Below, in pieces: positions 7,853 to 14,183 of a stretch of DNA of 15,529 bases. Origin of the DNA: Acidimicrobiales bacterium. GTDB taxonomy: Bacteria > Actinomycetota > Acidimicrobiia > Acidimicrobiales > Acidimicrobilacustridaceae. The stretch is from contig JALQSZ010000009.1 in NCBI GenBank assembly GCA_023264135.1, positions 1 to 15,529 of the forward strand, read 5' to 3'. Under the pieces are notes generated by a model. That model was given only the letters and a program-made list of their open reading frames with translations, had not been told where the DNA came from and made no database searches. How positions within the stretch are numbered: position 1 is the stretch's first letter; every line of letters begins with the position of its first letter. A program made the position numbers and the translations under genes.

Positions 7853-9157
7853 TTAGTTAAACGTTGGCCAGGCCACGACGGGGCCGGCAAGCTCAACCAG
7901 TTCGGCAGCTGCTGCGAGATCAACAGCAACTCCAGTGACGCTCACGCCCGAATCGTTCATAGCGGCAACCAGATTCGATCGATGCTGCGACGGTTCGCCC
8001 CCGTCAACATCGTCACCCCAGTGTTCAACCACGATCGCAAGGTTGAGCGAGGCCGCGACATCAAGCAATTCGTTTTCGAGTGCTCCACCTGGCGTCGTGA
8101 TGGCAACCGAGCGAGTGCCATCAAGTGCGGCGATGATCGCGGCTGCCACAGCAAAACCGTCGGCAGATCGAGCCGGAACCAGTACCCGCCCCATTGGAAC
8201 TGGCACCACGCCACGAGCGAACCACAACCCCGCGGGACCTGCTTCGACAAAAACCTGCACATCACTGTCGATGGCGTCGAAGACATCGAGCACAGCGCGA
8301 ACCGGATGAAGCGGCGAACCGGTTGCCTCCCGATAGTCACCGAATACCGCGGCGCATGCTTCGACAAGTGACGAACGATCAGCGTGCGCTTCGATCGCGG
8401 GCCAATCGGTCGCTAAGAACGGCAGATGCCAAGGTTCGACTTCGAGTAGCTGGGCATTGATCGGCAGCGATTCTCCGAGTTCATCGTCGTCGACCCCGAC
8501 AGCGATCACGAGCTCGCATTCATCAAGCCCACCTAATGCGGGGTCATCGGCCTGGATTCCAACAACGCCACACCAGGCCGGGTGATCGAACGGAACAACA
8601 CCGATCGCTCCCATTGTGGTCATCACCCCAGCACCAGAACGCGTCACGAAATCGGCGACATCGGCCCCGGCTCCGTCGCGCAGTACACCGGGACCAACAA
8701 CGATCATCGTGCGGAAATCAGCAAGCCCTGCGGAAAGGCGCAGAAGTTGATCGCTGCGTTGAAGTACGAGTGGTTGTGCACCTTCCGGTGCTTCAGCGAA
8801 CAGGTCGGAAGGAAGTTCGATTTCAACCGCACCAAACACACGACCCAATGACCAACCGGCAATTGCCGCAGGAAGATCTTCGACTGCGACTGAAAGTGAT
8901 TGCGTTTCCTCACCGGGTTGCGAGGACAATCGCACTCGACGACCTGGAAGTAAGGCAACGCCCGGACGTACATCAGGAGCAGTCGAAAGTCTTCCATCGG
9001 CATCAGCCAACGCGATTGCCGCGGCTTCACTCGCTACAGGGATGAGTGCAAGCCCCTCAAGAGCGTCGAGGTCGTGACCCGGTGCAGCGAATGCACGAGT
9101 CGCGCCGACGGCACGCAGACAGCGCGAAACGAGCGACGCAACCGATTCAGATGGCAC
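7853..9157 (-). CDS. Acetolactate-synthase-like ThDP-family protein, shortened and with degenerate cofactor motif
   Basis: The 434-aa product follows the three-domain plan of acetolactate synthases (usually 550-600 aa) but is shorter. The N-terminal PYR-like part opens with GATRAFAAPG (18-27) and keeps the Glu of the family's HE motif as Glu44. The central domain is clear: MIVVGPGVL (151-159), MTTMGAIGVVPFDHP (179-193) and ELVIAVGVDDDEL (215-227). In the PP-like part the GDG-(about 27)-N[ND] motif that binds Mg-ThDP is not intact: the equivalent stretch reads TTPGGALE (354-361) and ends VVEHWGDD. It may be inactive, regulatory, or a divergent carboligase. The start is uncertain. GTG at 9157 gives the family N-terminus 4 bp after the dehydrogenase stop but lacks a good ribosome site; an ATG at 9211 inside the upstream gene is the alternative. 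Last gene of the acyl-CoA dehydrogenase operon; an ilvX-type gene near fadE26/fadE27 in mycobacteria is a parallel recalled from knowledge. Confidence 0.72.
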   Translation of the reverse strand: MPSESVASLVSRCLRAVGATRAFAAPGHDLDALEGLALIPVASEAAAIALADADGRLSTAPDVRPGVALLPGRRVRLSSQPGEETQSLSVAVEDLPAAIAGWSLGRVFGAVEIELPSDLFAEAPEGAQPLVLQRSDQLLRLSAGLADFRTMIVVGPGVLRDGAGADVADFVTRSGAGVMTTMGAIGVVPFDHPAWCGVVGIQADDPALGGLDECELVIAVGVDDDELGESLPINAQLLEVEPWHLPFLATDWPAIEAHADRSSLVEACAAVFGDYREATGSPLHPVRAVLDVFDAIDSDVQVFVEAGPAGLWFARGVVPVPMGRVLVPARSADGFAVAAAIIAALDGTRSVAITTPGGALENELLDVAASLNLAIVVEHWGDDVDGGEPSQHRSNLVAAMNDSGVSVTGVAVDLAAAAELVELAGPVVAWPTFN

Positions 9158-9161
9158 GAGA

Positions 9162-10181
9162 TCAGTTATCGAGAAGGATGTGCGCGACGCGACGACGGTG
9201 CCACAGCGCATCGCCCCAACTTGAGGCAAGGGCCCACGAACGCTTCAACCAGAAGTGAAGATCGTGTTCGGTGGTGTAGCCGATTGCGCCGTGAGTTTGC
9301 AGTGCCTTACGAGCAACAACCTCGGCAGCATCCGACGCGAAACATTTCGCCATCGACACTTCGCGAGCGACCTCGTCTGAGTTCGTCGCCAATCCGTAGG
9401 CGGCCGCCCACACCACTGGCCGTGCAAACGACACTTTGAGTTCAGCATCGGCCAAGTGATGTTTCACCGCTTGGAAACTTCCAATCGGAACGCCGAACTG
9501 CTTACGGTCGACAACGTACGCAACCGTCATGGCAATCATTTGTTCGGACAATCCAACCAGCATCGCCGCTGTTGCCGCAGCACCGCGATCGAATGCCCGA
9601 TTTGCCGCTTGCACTCCGGCTTCGCCTGAGGCAATGAGTTCCGCATCGGCTTCATCCCATTCGACGCTGAACAGTCGACGGGCGCCATCAACCGACACCT
9701 GCGCAGTCGAGCGCACATTTTCGCCGGGAACGGCAAAGAGGCGATCGCCGCGCTGAGCGATGAGAAGGTTCGCAATATGCATGTCGTTGACGAACGGCTG
9801 ACCGTCGAGTTCCACCGTGGCAATGACAGAACCGTCGGCGATTCCTGGCAGCCACTTTTCAGCGATCTCGCTCGGCGCCGACTCAGCAAGTAGCGGGGCA
9901 ACAACGGCAACGGTTTCCACCAGCGGAGCTGGATAGGCGTAACGGCCAGCTTCGGTGAGGATCGGAAGCAGGTCGATCTCGTTCATTCCCATTCCGCCAA
10001 AGGCTTCGGGAACGGTGAGACCAATCACGCCCATTTCAGCAAGTGCGGCCCAGGTCGACGCGTCGCGACCGACTTCGTCGTCCCACGACCAGCGCACCTT
10101 TTCCGGTGGGCATTCATTGGCAAAGAACTCGGCAACCGTGTCGCGGAACAGCAGTTGATCTTCGGTGAAAGCGAAATGCAT
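9162..10181 (-). CDS. Acyl-CoA dehydrogenase, short beta-type subunit
   Basis: A 339-aa acyl-CoA dehydrogenase-fold protein, shorter than usual (about 380-400). It keeps the FAD/ADP-binding motif RKQFGVPIGSFQ (226-237) and the LQTHGAIGYTTEHDLHFWLKR motif (294-314). It lacks the flavin-loop motifs of the middle beta domain (no EPxAGSD, no KxWIT) and has no E[I/R]QR-type C-terminal motif or obvious catalytic Glu. This is the pattern of the non-catalytic partner in heteromeric actinobacterial enzymes such as FadE27 (ChsE5). It probably joins the gene just upstream to form one active site per heterodimer and introduce a 2,3-double bond into a bulky acyl-CoA. It starts 6 bp after the partner's stop, with GGAAG as ribosome site, so the two are likely translated in fixed ratio. 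Substrate unknown. Confidence 0.9.
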   Translation of the reverse strand: MHFAFTEDQLLFRDTVAEFFANECPPEKVRWSWDDEVGRDASTWAALAEMGVIGLTVPEAFGGMGMNEIDLLPILTEAGRYAYPAPLVETVAVVAPLLAESAPSEIAEKWLPGIADGSVIATVELDGQPFVNDMHIANLLIAQRGDRLFAVPGENVRSTAQVSVDGARRLFSVEWDEADAELIASGEAGVQAANRAFDRGAAATAAMLVGLSEQMIAMTVAYVVDRKQFGVPIGSFQAVKHHLADAELKVSFARPVVWAAAYGLATNSDEVAREVSMAKCFASDAAEVVARKALQTHGAIGYTTEHDLHFWLKRSWALASSWGDALWHRRRVAHILLDN

Positions 10182-10187
10182 CTCGGC

Positions 10188-11366
10188 CTACTTCCGGGGT
10201 AGCCCGAGCACGCGCTCGGCGACGACGTTGCGTTGAATTTCATTGGTGCCCGCGTAAATCGGACCGCTAAGAGCGAACTCGAAACCCTTCATCCAGGCGC
10301 CACCGTCAACCGCGGCGGGTGAGGTCTCGATGAGTTCAGCGGCAGGACCAAGAAGACGGAGCGCGGTCTCATTCAGATTGACGTCGAGTTCCGACCAGAA
10401 GATCTTCGTGAGACTTGAACGCGCACCTTGCGACACGCCGTTCACGAGGCCGGTGACATCGGCGAGGGTGGCAAGGCGATAGGCCTCGGCTTCCATCCAT
10501 GACTGCGCAACATCATCACGCATCGACTCAACGCGTTCTGGATGTTCACCGGCAGCGGCTTGACGCTTCCAGAGATCAACAAGACGATCCGCCGCAGCAC
10601 AGAAACGACCGGGCGAACGCAACGTGAGGCCACGTTCGGAAGAGGTGGTTGCCATCGCAACACCCCAACCTTCGTTCACGCCGCCCAAGACCAAATCATC
10701 GGGAACGAACACATCGTCGAAGAAGACTTCAGCGAAACCTTCGTCACCATCAAGACGCTCGACACCACGAACCGTCACGCCCGGAGTTTCAAGCGGAACC
10801 ATGAGATAGGTCATGCCGCTGTGACGCGCGGCGTCGGGATCGGTGCGGAAGAGACCGAACAACCAATTGCAGAACGCGCCGCGAGTTGTCCACGTTTTTT
10901 GACCGTTGATCACCCAGCCACCGCGTTCATCGTCGCGAGCGGCGCGACTCTTAATGCCCGCAAGATCGGAACCAGCGTCGGGTTCAGACCATCCCTGACA
11001 CCAGAGATCATCGGCTGCGGCCATGCGCGGAAGGAATCGCGCTTTCTGTTCTTCGGTACCGAACTCAAAAATGGTGGGAGCAAGAAGGAAGATGCCGTTC
11101 TGCGTGACGCGCTGAGGACCACCTGCGCGGTAGTACTCCTCTTCAAAGATGAGCCACTCCCACAGCGATGCACCGCGGCCGCCGTATTCCTCGGGCCACG
11201 ACACCACTGACCAACGAGCGTCGAACAGCTTCTTTTCCCACTCAACGTGGAGAGCAAAGCCTTCGGCGGTGTCGCCGGAAGGGAGACCGACCGGGACATT
11301 GGCCTCGAGCCAGGCCCGGGCCTCGGCCCGGAAGGCTTCTTCGGCCGGTGTGAAGTTCAGATCCAT
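10188..11366 (-). CDS. Acyl-CoA dehydrogenase, catalytic alpha-type subunit
   Basis: A 392-aa acyl-CoA dehydrogenase of the FadE26 (ChsE4)-like kind. It has the flavin-loop motifs CQGWSEPDAGSD (123-134) and GQKTWTT (155-161) and the C-terminal YAGTNEIQRN. The A in YAG replaces the Glu that is catalytic in medium-chain enzymes. Glu244 in SSERG aligns by eye with the helix-G base of isovaleryl-CoA dehydrogenase and is the candidate catalytic base. The RxQFG FAD motif is missing here and is supplied by the next gene. The start at 11366 is chosen because MDLNFTPAEEAFR is the family N-terminus and CGGAG lies 5 nt upstream; a reading from 11465 runs through the promoter region. First gene of a three-gene operon, divergent from the amidohydrolase. 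Function: alpha,beta-dehydrogenation of an acyl-CoA with electrons passed to ETF; substrate unknown. Confidence 0.92.
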   Translation of the reverse strand: MDLNFTPAEEAFRAEARAWLEANVPVGLPSGDTAEGFALHVEWEKKLFDARWSVVSWPEEYGGRGASLWEWLIFEEEYYRAGGPQRVTQNGIFLLAPTIFEFGTEEQKARFLPRMAAADDLWCQGWSEPDAGSDLAGIKSRAARDDERGGWVINGQKTWTTRGAFCNWLFGLFRTDPDAARHSGMTYLMVPLETPGVTVRGVERLDGDEGFAEVFFDDVFVPDDLVLGGVNEGWGVAMATTSSERGLTLRSPGRFCAAADRLVDLWKRQAAAGEHPERVESMRDDVAQSWMEAEAYRLATLADVTGLVNGVSQGARSSLTKIFWSELDVNLNETALRLLGPAAELIETSPAAVDGGAWMKGFEFALSGPIYAGTNEIQRNVVAERVLGLPRK

Positions 11367-11407
11367 GGGGACTCCGTGTAGGGGGGAACAACCGCTCCGG
11401 AGGGGCG

Positions 11408-11437
11408 ATCGTAGGCCCTCAATCAGTGATTGGTCAG
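11408..11437 (-). promoter_or_regulatory. Candidate promoter of the acyl-CoA dehydrogenase operon
   Basis: On the minus strand CTGACC (11437-11432) stands 18 nt before TACGAT (11413-11408), each matching four of six sigma-70-type consensus bases. This gives a leader of about 35 nt to the ATG at 11366. The -35 lies in AACCTGAC, the same octamer found in each arm of the palindrome 43 bp away. A separate 13-bp perfect palindrome (CAATCA-G-TGATTG, 11420-11432) fills much of the spacer and could bind another regulator. Confidence 0.5.
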
Positions 11438-11479
11438 GTTGAGCGGCGGCAGCGACGAAGGTCACGTCATCGATTCACG

Positions 11480-11506
11480 CAAAACCTGACGGGTCGTCAG
11501 GTTTTG
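11480..11506. promoter_or_regulatory. 27-bp palindromic operator in the divergent control region
   Basis: The arm CAAAACCTGACG (11480-11491) is repeated perfectly inverted at 11495-11506 around the 3-bp centre GGT. A 12-bp perfect dyad overlapping a -35 element is typical of TetR-family operators that control lipid and acyl-CoA catabolism in actinobacteria. The regulator is not encoded in the window. It resembles an A-stem-T terminator, but it lies between two 5' ends, which argues for an operator. Confidence 0.8.
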
Positions 11507-11515
11507 TCCTAGAGT
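11486..11515 (+). promoter_or_regulatory. Candidate promoter of the amidohydrolase gene
   Basis: CTGACG (11486-11491) and TAGAGT (11510-11515) are 18 nt apart, giving a start near 11522 and a leader of about 41 nt. The -35 is wholly inside the left arm of the palindrome, so a bound protein would block RNA polymerase. The leader contains a small hairpin, CGGGG (11524-11528) with CCCCG (11534-11538). Confidence 0.55.
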
Positions 11516-11562
11516 CCTCGGAGCGGGGACGAGCCCCGACACCAGTGCCCTCGAGGAGAGCC

Positions 11563-12807
11563 ATGACCATCACCGCTCCCAATCCCGCTTCGCCTGACAC
11601 CAAGCGCGTCATTCCGAAGATCGTTTCTGTCGATGATCACATCATCGAACCCGCCGATGTCTGGACCAGTCGACTTCCGAAGAAGTACCTCGATGTTGGC
11701 CCGCGTCTCGAGCGCTTGCGCGTCGACAACCTCAAGTTCGACGGCATGAACTATTCGTTCGACATTGTCGAGAACAACAGCACTGGTGGAAAGTTCGCAG
11801 ACTTCTGGTGTTACGAGGACATCAAGGTGCCGATGCGACGCATCATCACCGCAGTGGGATTCGATGTTGAAGATCGCACGATGCTTCCGGTGACGTATGA
11901 AGAAATGCGCAAGGGATGCTGGGATCAAACCGCGCGTCTTGCCGACATGGACGCCAACCACACCGAAGCGTCGTTGTGCTTTCCCACGTTCCCTCGCTTC
12001 TGCGGACAAACCTTCGCCGAAGCAAAAGACAAAGAACTCGCGCTGCTTTGCGTGCAGGCCTACAACGACTTCATGGTTGAAGAATGGTGTGGCGGTGCTG
12101 GCAAGGGTCGCCTCATCCCACTCATCATCGTTCCGATGTGGGATGCCGAACTCGCCGCTGCCGAGGTGTACCGCAACGCTGCACGCGGCGTGCACGCCGT
12201 GTGCTTCTCAGAAGTTCCGCACTTCCTTGGTCTGCCCACGATTCACTCGGGCTACTGGGAGCCGTTCTTCCAGGCATGCAACGACACCGAAACGGTGATC
12301 AACATGCACATCGGCTCTTCCTCACGCATGCCTGCGACTTCACCTGATGCTCCGGCTGCTGTGCAGGCAACGCTGAGCTTCAACCAGGGCATGGCCTCGA
12401 TGGCCGACTGGATCTTCTCCGGCATCCTCCCCCGCTTCCCCAACATCAAGTTGGCGTACTCCGAAGCACAAATGGGATGGATTCCGTATTTCCTTGAGCG
12501 TGCCTACAGCGTCTGGAAGGAATTCCGCGGTTGGGCATTCGATCCGGCGATCGTGAGTGAACCGCCGGAGTTCTACTTCCGTCGTCAGGTCTATGCCTGC
12601 TTCTTCCGCGACAACTTCGGCCTCAAGAATCTCGAAGACATCGGCATCGACAACGTCACGTTCGAAACCGATTACCCCCATTCAGACTCCACGTGGCCCG
12701 ACACCGAACAGTTCATTCGTGAAATGGCCGTCAATCTCGACGACGAGTCGCTCTACAAGATCATCCGTGGCAACGCCATCAAGATGCTGCATCTCGATCT
12801 CGACTGA
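11563..12807 (+). CDS. Amidohydrolase-2 (COG2159) family metal-dependent hydrolase or decarboxylase
   Basis: A 414-aa TIM-barrel protein of the amidohydrolase-2 family, whose members include ACMSD-like decarboxylases and C-C or amide hydrolases. The N-terminal metal motif is VDDHIIEP (23-30, His26). His249 in INMHIGSSS, Glu301 in YSEAQMGWIPYFLER and Asp370 in FETDYPHSDSTWP are the other candidate metal and catalytic residues. FETDYPHSD is very characteristic of the actinobacterial branch that travels with lipid and steroid catabolic genes. The start at 11563 follows AGGAGA at good spacing; an in-frame GTG at 11545 is less likely. The gene is alone on its strand, divergent from the acyl-CoA dehydrogenase operon and sharing its control region, so it probably acts in the same pathway. 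The reaction and substrate cannot be deduced. Confidence 0.9.
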   Translation: MTITAPNPASPDTKRVIPKIVSVDDHIIEPADVWTSRLPKKYLDVGPRLERLRVDNLKFDGMNYSFDIVENNSTGGKFADFWCYEDIKVPMRRIITAVGFDVEDRTMLPVTYEEMRKGCWDQTARLADMDANHTEASLCFPTFPRFCGQTFAEAKDKELALLCVQAYNDFMVEEWCGGAGKGRLIPLIIVPMWDAELAAAEVYRNAARGVHAVCFSEVPHFLGLPTIHSGYWEPFFQACNDTETVINMHIGSSSRMPATSPDAPAAVQATLSFNQGMASMADWIFSGILPRFPNIKLAYSEAQMGWIPYFLERAYSVWKEFRGWAFDPAIVSEPPEFYFRRQVYACFFRDNFGLKNLEDIGIDNVTFETDYPHSDSTWPDTEQFIREMAVNLDDESLYKIIRGNAIKMLHLDLD

Positions 12808-12833
12808 TTCACGTACAACCTGAACACTCCGAT

Positions 12834-12866
12834 CGAGGGGGCTACGGTTCTTCCGTGGCCCCCTCG
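12834..12866 (+). terminator. Long hairpin after the amidohydrolase, overlapping the next start codon
   Basis: CGAGGGGGC (12834-12842) pairs with GCCCCCTCG (12858-12866). After a T-G wobble, ACGG pairs with CCGT around a TTCTT loop, giving a 14-bp stem. It begins 26 bp after the amidohydrolase stop and is probably its terminator, although no T-run follows. The GTG proposed as start of the next gene (12855-12857) lies in its 3' arm. Confidence 0.65.
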
Positions 12867-13355
12867 TCGCGTTCCCGGCAAAAGCGCTCGAGCACCTTGC
12901 GTGCCTACGGTCCGCCGTTCTGGCGCGATGTCATGTTCTGGATTGCCGCCGGCCTTGCGCTCTTCGTTGGCGTTCTCGTTGTCATCGTGCTGTTCATGTT
13001 GCTCAGCACCCCTCGGACCGATGCCGGTTGGGCCTGGACCATCGGGCTGTTCCTGCTCTCCGTTTGGAGCGGTTTCGTCATCCTCTCGCTCGGCCTCAAC
13101 ACCGCCCGGGGCATCGAACGCGGCGCCAAAGATGCCGATTCGGCTCGAGGTGATCGGTTCGAAGCGCATGGCCGCAAAGCCGGCAAGGTCGTCGGAACTG
13201 GTCTCGCCAAAGTCACCGGCCGCACCACTTCGCAATCCGCTACGACAGCTGCCGACAGCGCAAGAGACGAACCGAAGCCCACACTCAATGACGCGGCCCG
13301 TTCACTCGGAATGATGGTGGGTCGTCGGCGCGGCGGACAGAAGGACAACACATGA
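12855..13355 (+). CDS. Small two-helix membrane protein of unknown function
   Basis: I do not recognise this 166-aa protein. It has a basic N-terminus (SRSRQKRSSTLR), a helix at about 25-50 (FWIAAGLALFVGVLVVIVLF) and a second at about 58-81, then a polar basic tail of some 85 residues ending RRRGGQKDN. This suggests both ends are cytoplasmic. The GTG start lies inside the hairpin behind the amidohydrolase and has no well-placed ribosome site (the nearest purine run ends 14 nt upstream). A TTG at 12897 or an ATG at 12933, which would trim the N-terminus, are alternatives. Its stop overlaps the polyphosphate kinase start (ATGA), so the two are co-translated. A membrane anchor or partner for the kinase is conceivable but not shown. 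Confidence 0.68.
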   Translation: MAPSSRSRQKRSSTLRAYGPPFWRDVMFWIAAGLALFVGVLVVIVLFMLLSTPRTDAGWAWTIGLFLLSVWSGFVILSLGLNTARGIERGAKDADSARGDRFEAHGRKAGKVVGTGLAKVTGRTTSQSATTAADSARDEPKPTLNDAARSLGMMVGRRRGGQKDNT

Positions 13356-14179
13356 CGCTCAATCGAATCGATCCCGAAGAGTTTCGAGTGAAACCCGATT
13401 CGAAGGTCGACCTCAATAAATGGTCAACAAGCACGACCGACGGATTCAACGGCGACAAACAACAAGGCGCCGCGCTTCTTCCCGCGCTCAATGAACGACT
13501 CGCTGATCTCCAAGGAATGCTGTACGCCGAATCGAAACACAAGTTCCTCATCGTGCTGCAAGGCATGGACACATCGGGCAAAGACGGAACGATCAAGCAT
13601 GTGTTCCGAACGATTAATCCCGTTGGCGTAAAGGTCAAAGATTTCAAACGGCCGAACGACGTTGAGCTTGCTCACGATTACTTATGGCGTGTGCATGAAC
13701 ACACACCCCGCAATGGTCGGATCGTCATTTTCAACCGAAGCCATTACGAAGATGTGCTTGTCGTTCGCGTGAATGATCTCGTACCGAAGAAGGTTTGGGA
13801 ACGTCGTTACGAACACATCCGCGGCTTTGAGCAGATGCTCGCCGATGAAGGCACGACCATCGTGAAGCTGTTTCTCCATATTTCAAAGGATGAACAACGC
13901 GCGCGGTTGCAAGAACGGCTCGACAACCCCGCCAAACACTGGAAGTTCGAGCACGGAGACGTCGCCGAGCGCGCCCATTGGGATGCCTACACAAAGGCCT
14001 ACGAACAGGCGATCTCGGAGACGTCAACCAAAAGTGCGCCCTGGTACGTGATCCCGTCCGATCGCAAGTGGTATCGCAACCTTGTGATTTCGCAGTTGCT
14101 GATCGACAAACTTGAGTCTCTCAATATGACCTATCCCGAACCAGCGATCGGCATCGAGAACATCGTCATCGAAAGTTAG
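13352..14179 (+). CDS. ppk2: PPK2-family polyphosphate:nucleotide phosphotransferase
   Basis: Transfers phosphate between polyphosphate and nucleoside mono- or diphosphates in the cytosol. The 275-aa single-domain protein has the usual length. It carries Walker A GMDTSGKDG (71-79), the following TIKHVF helix, FKRPNDVELAHDYLWRVH (98-115), Walker B-type IFNRSHYEDVLVVRV (126-140), the lid-region helix DEQRARLQERLDNPAKHWKF (180-199), and the C-terminal APWYVIPSDRKWYRN (229-243). The wording around both Walker motifs is most like PPK2 classes that phosphorylate AMP/ADP at the expense of polyP; the class is inferred. The start overlaps the stop of the membrane-protein gene by 4 bp, with AAGGA about 7 nt upstream. 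It ends 4 bp from the stop of the convergent GAP-family gene, leaving no room for a terminator. Confidence 0.95.
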   Translation: MTLNRIDPEEFRVKPDSKVDLNKWSTSTTDGFNGDKQQGAALLPALNERLADLQGMLYAESKHKFLIVLQGMDTSGKDGTIKHVFRTINPVGVKVKDFKRPNDVELAHDYLWRVHEHTPRNGRIVIFNRSHYEDVLVVRVNDLVPKKVWERRYEHIRGFEQMLADEGTTIVKLFLHISKDEQRARLQERLDNPAKHWKFEHGDVAERAHWDAYTKAYEQAISETSTKSAPWYVIPSDRKWYRNLVISQLLIDKLESLNMTYPEPAIGIENIVIES

Positions 14180-14183
14180 GCAT

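Noticed and set aside
7853..9157. Calling the ThDP-like gene a functional acetolactate synthase (ilvB/ilvG)
   Set aside because: It is far too short and lacks the GDG...N cofactor motif; there is no small-subunit gene and the operon context is acyl-CoA oxidation, not branched-chain amino acid synthesis.
11367..11465. N-terminal extension of the alpha acyl-CoA dehydrogenase
   Set aside because: It would run through the predicted promoter, has no family similarity, and a good ribosome site precedes the ATG at 11366.
11480..11506. Reading the palindrome as a bidirectional intrinsic terminator
   Set aside because: It has an A-run before and a T-run after, but it sits between two divergent 5' ends with promoter hexamers in register, so no upstream transcript needs ending there.
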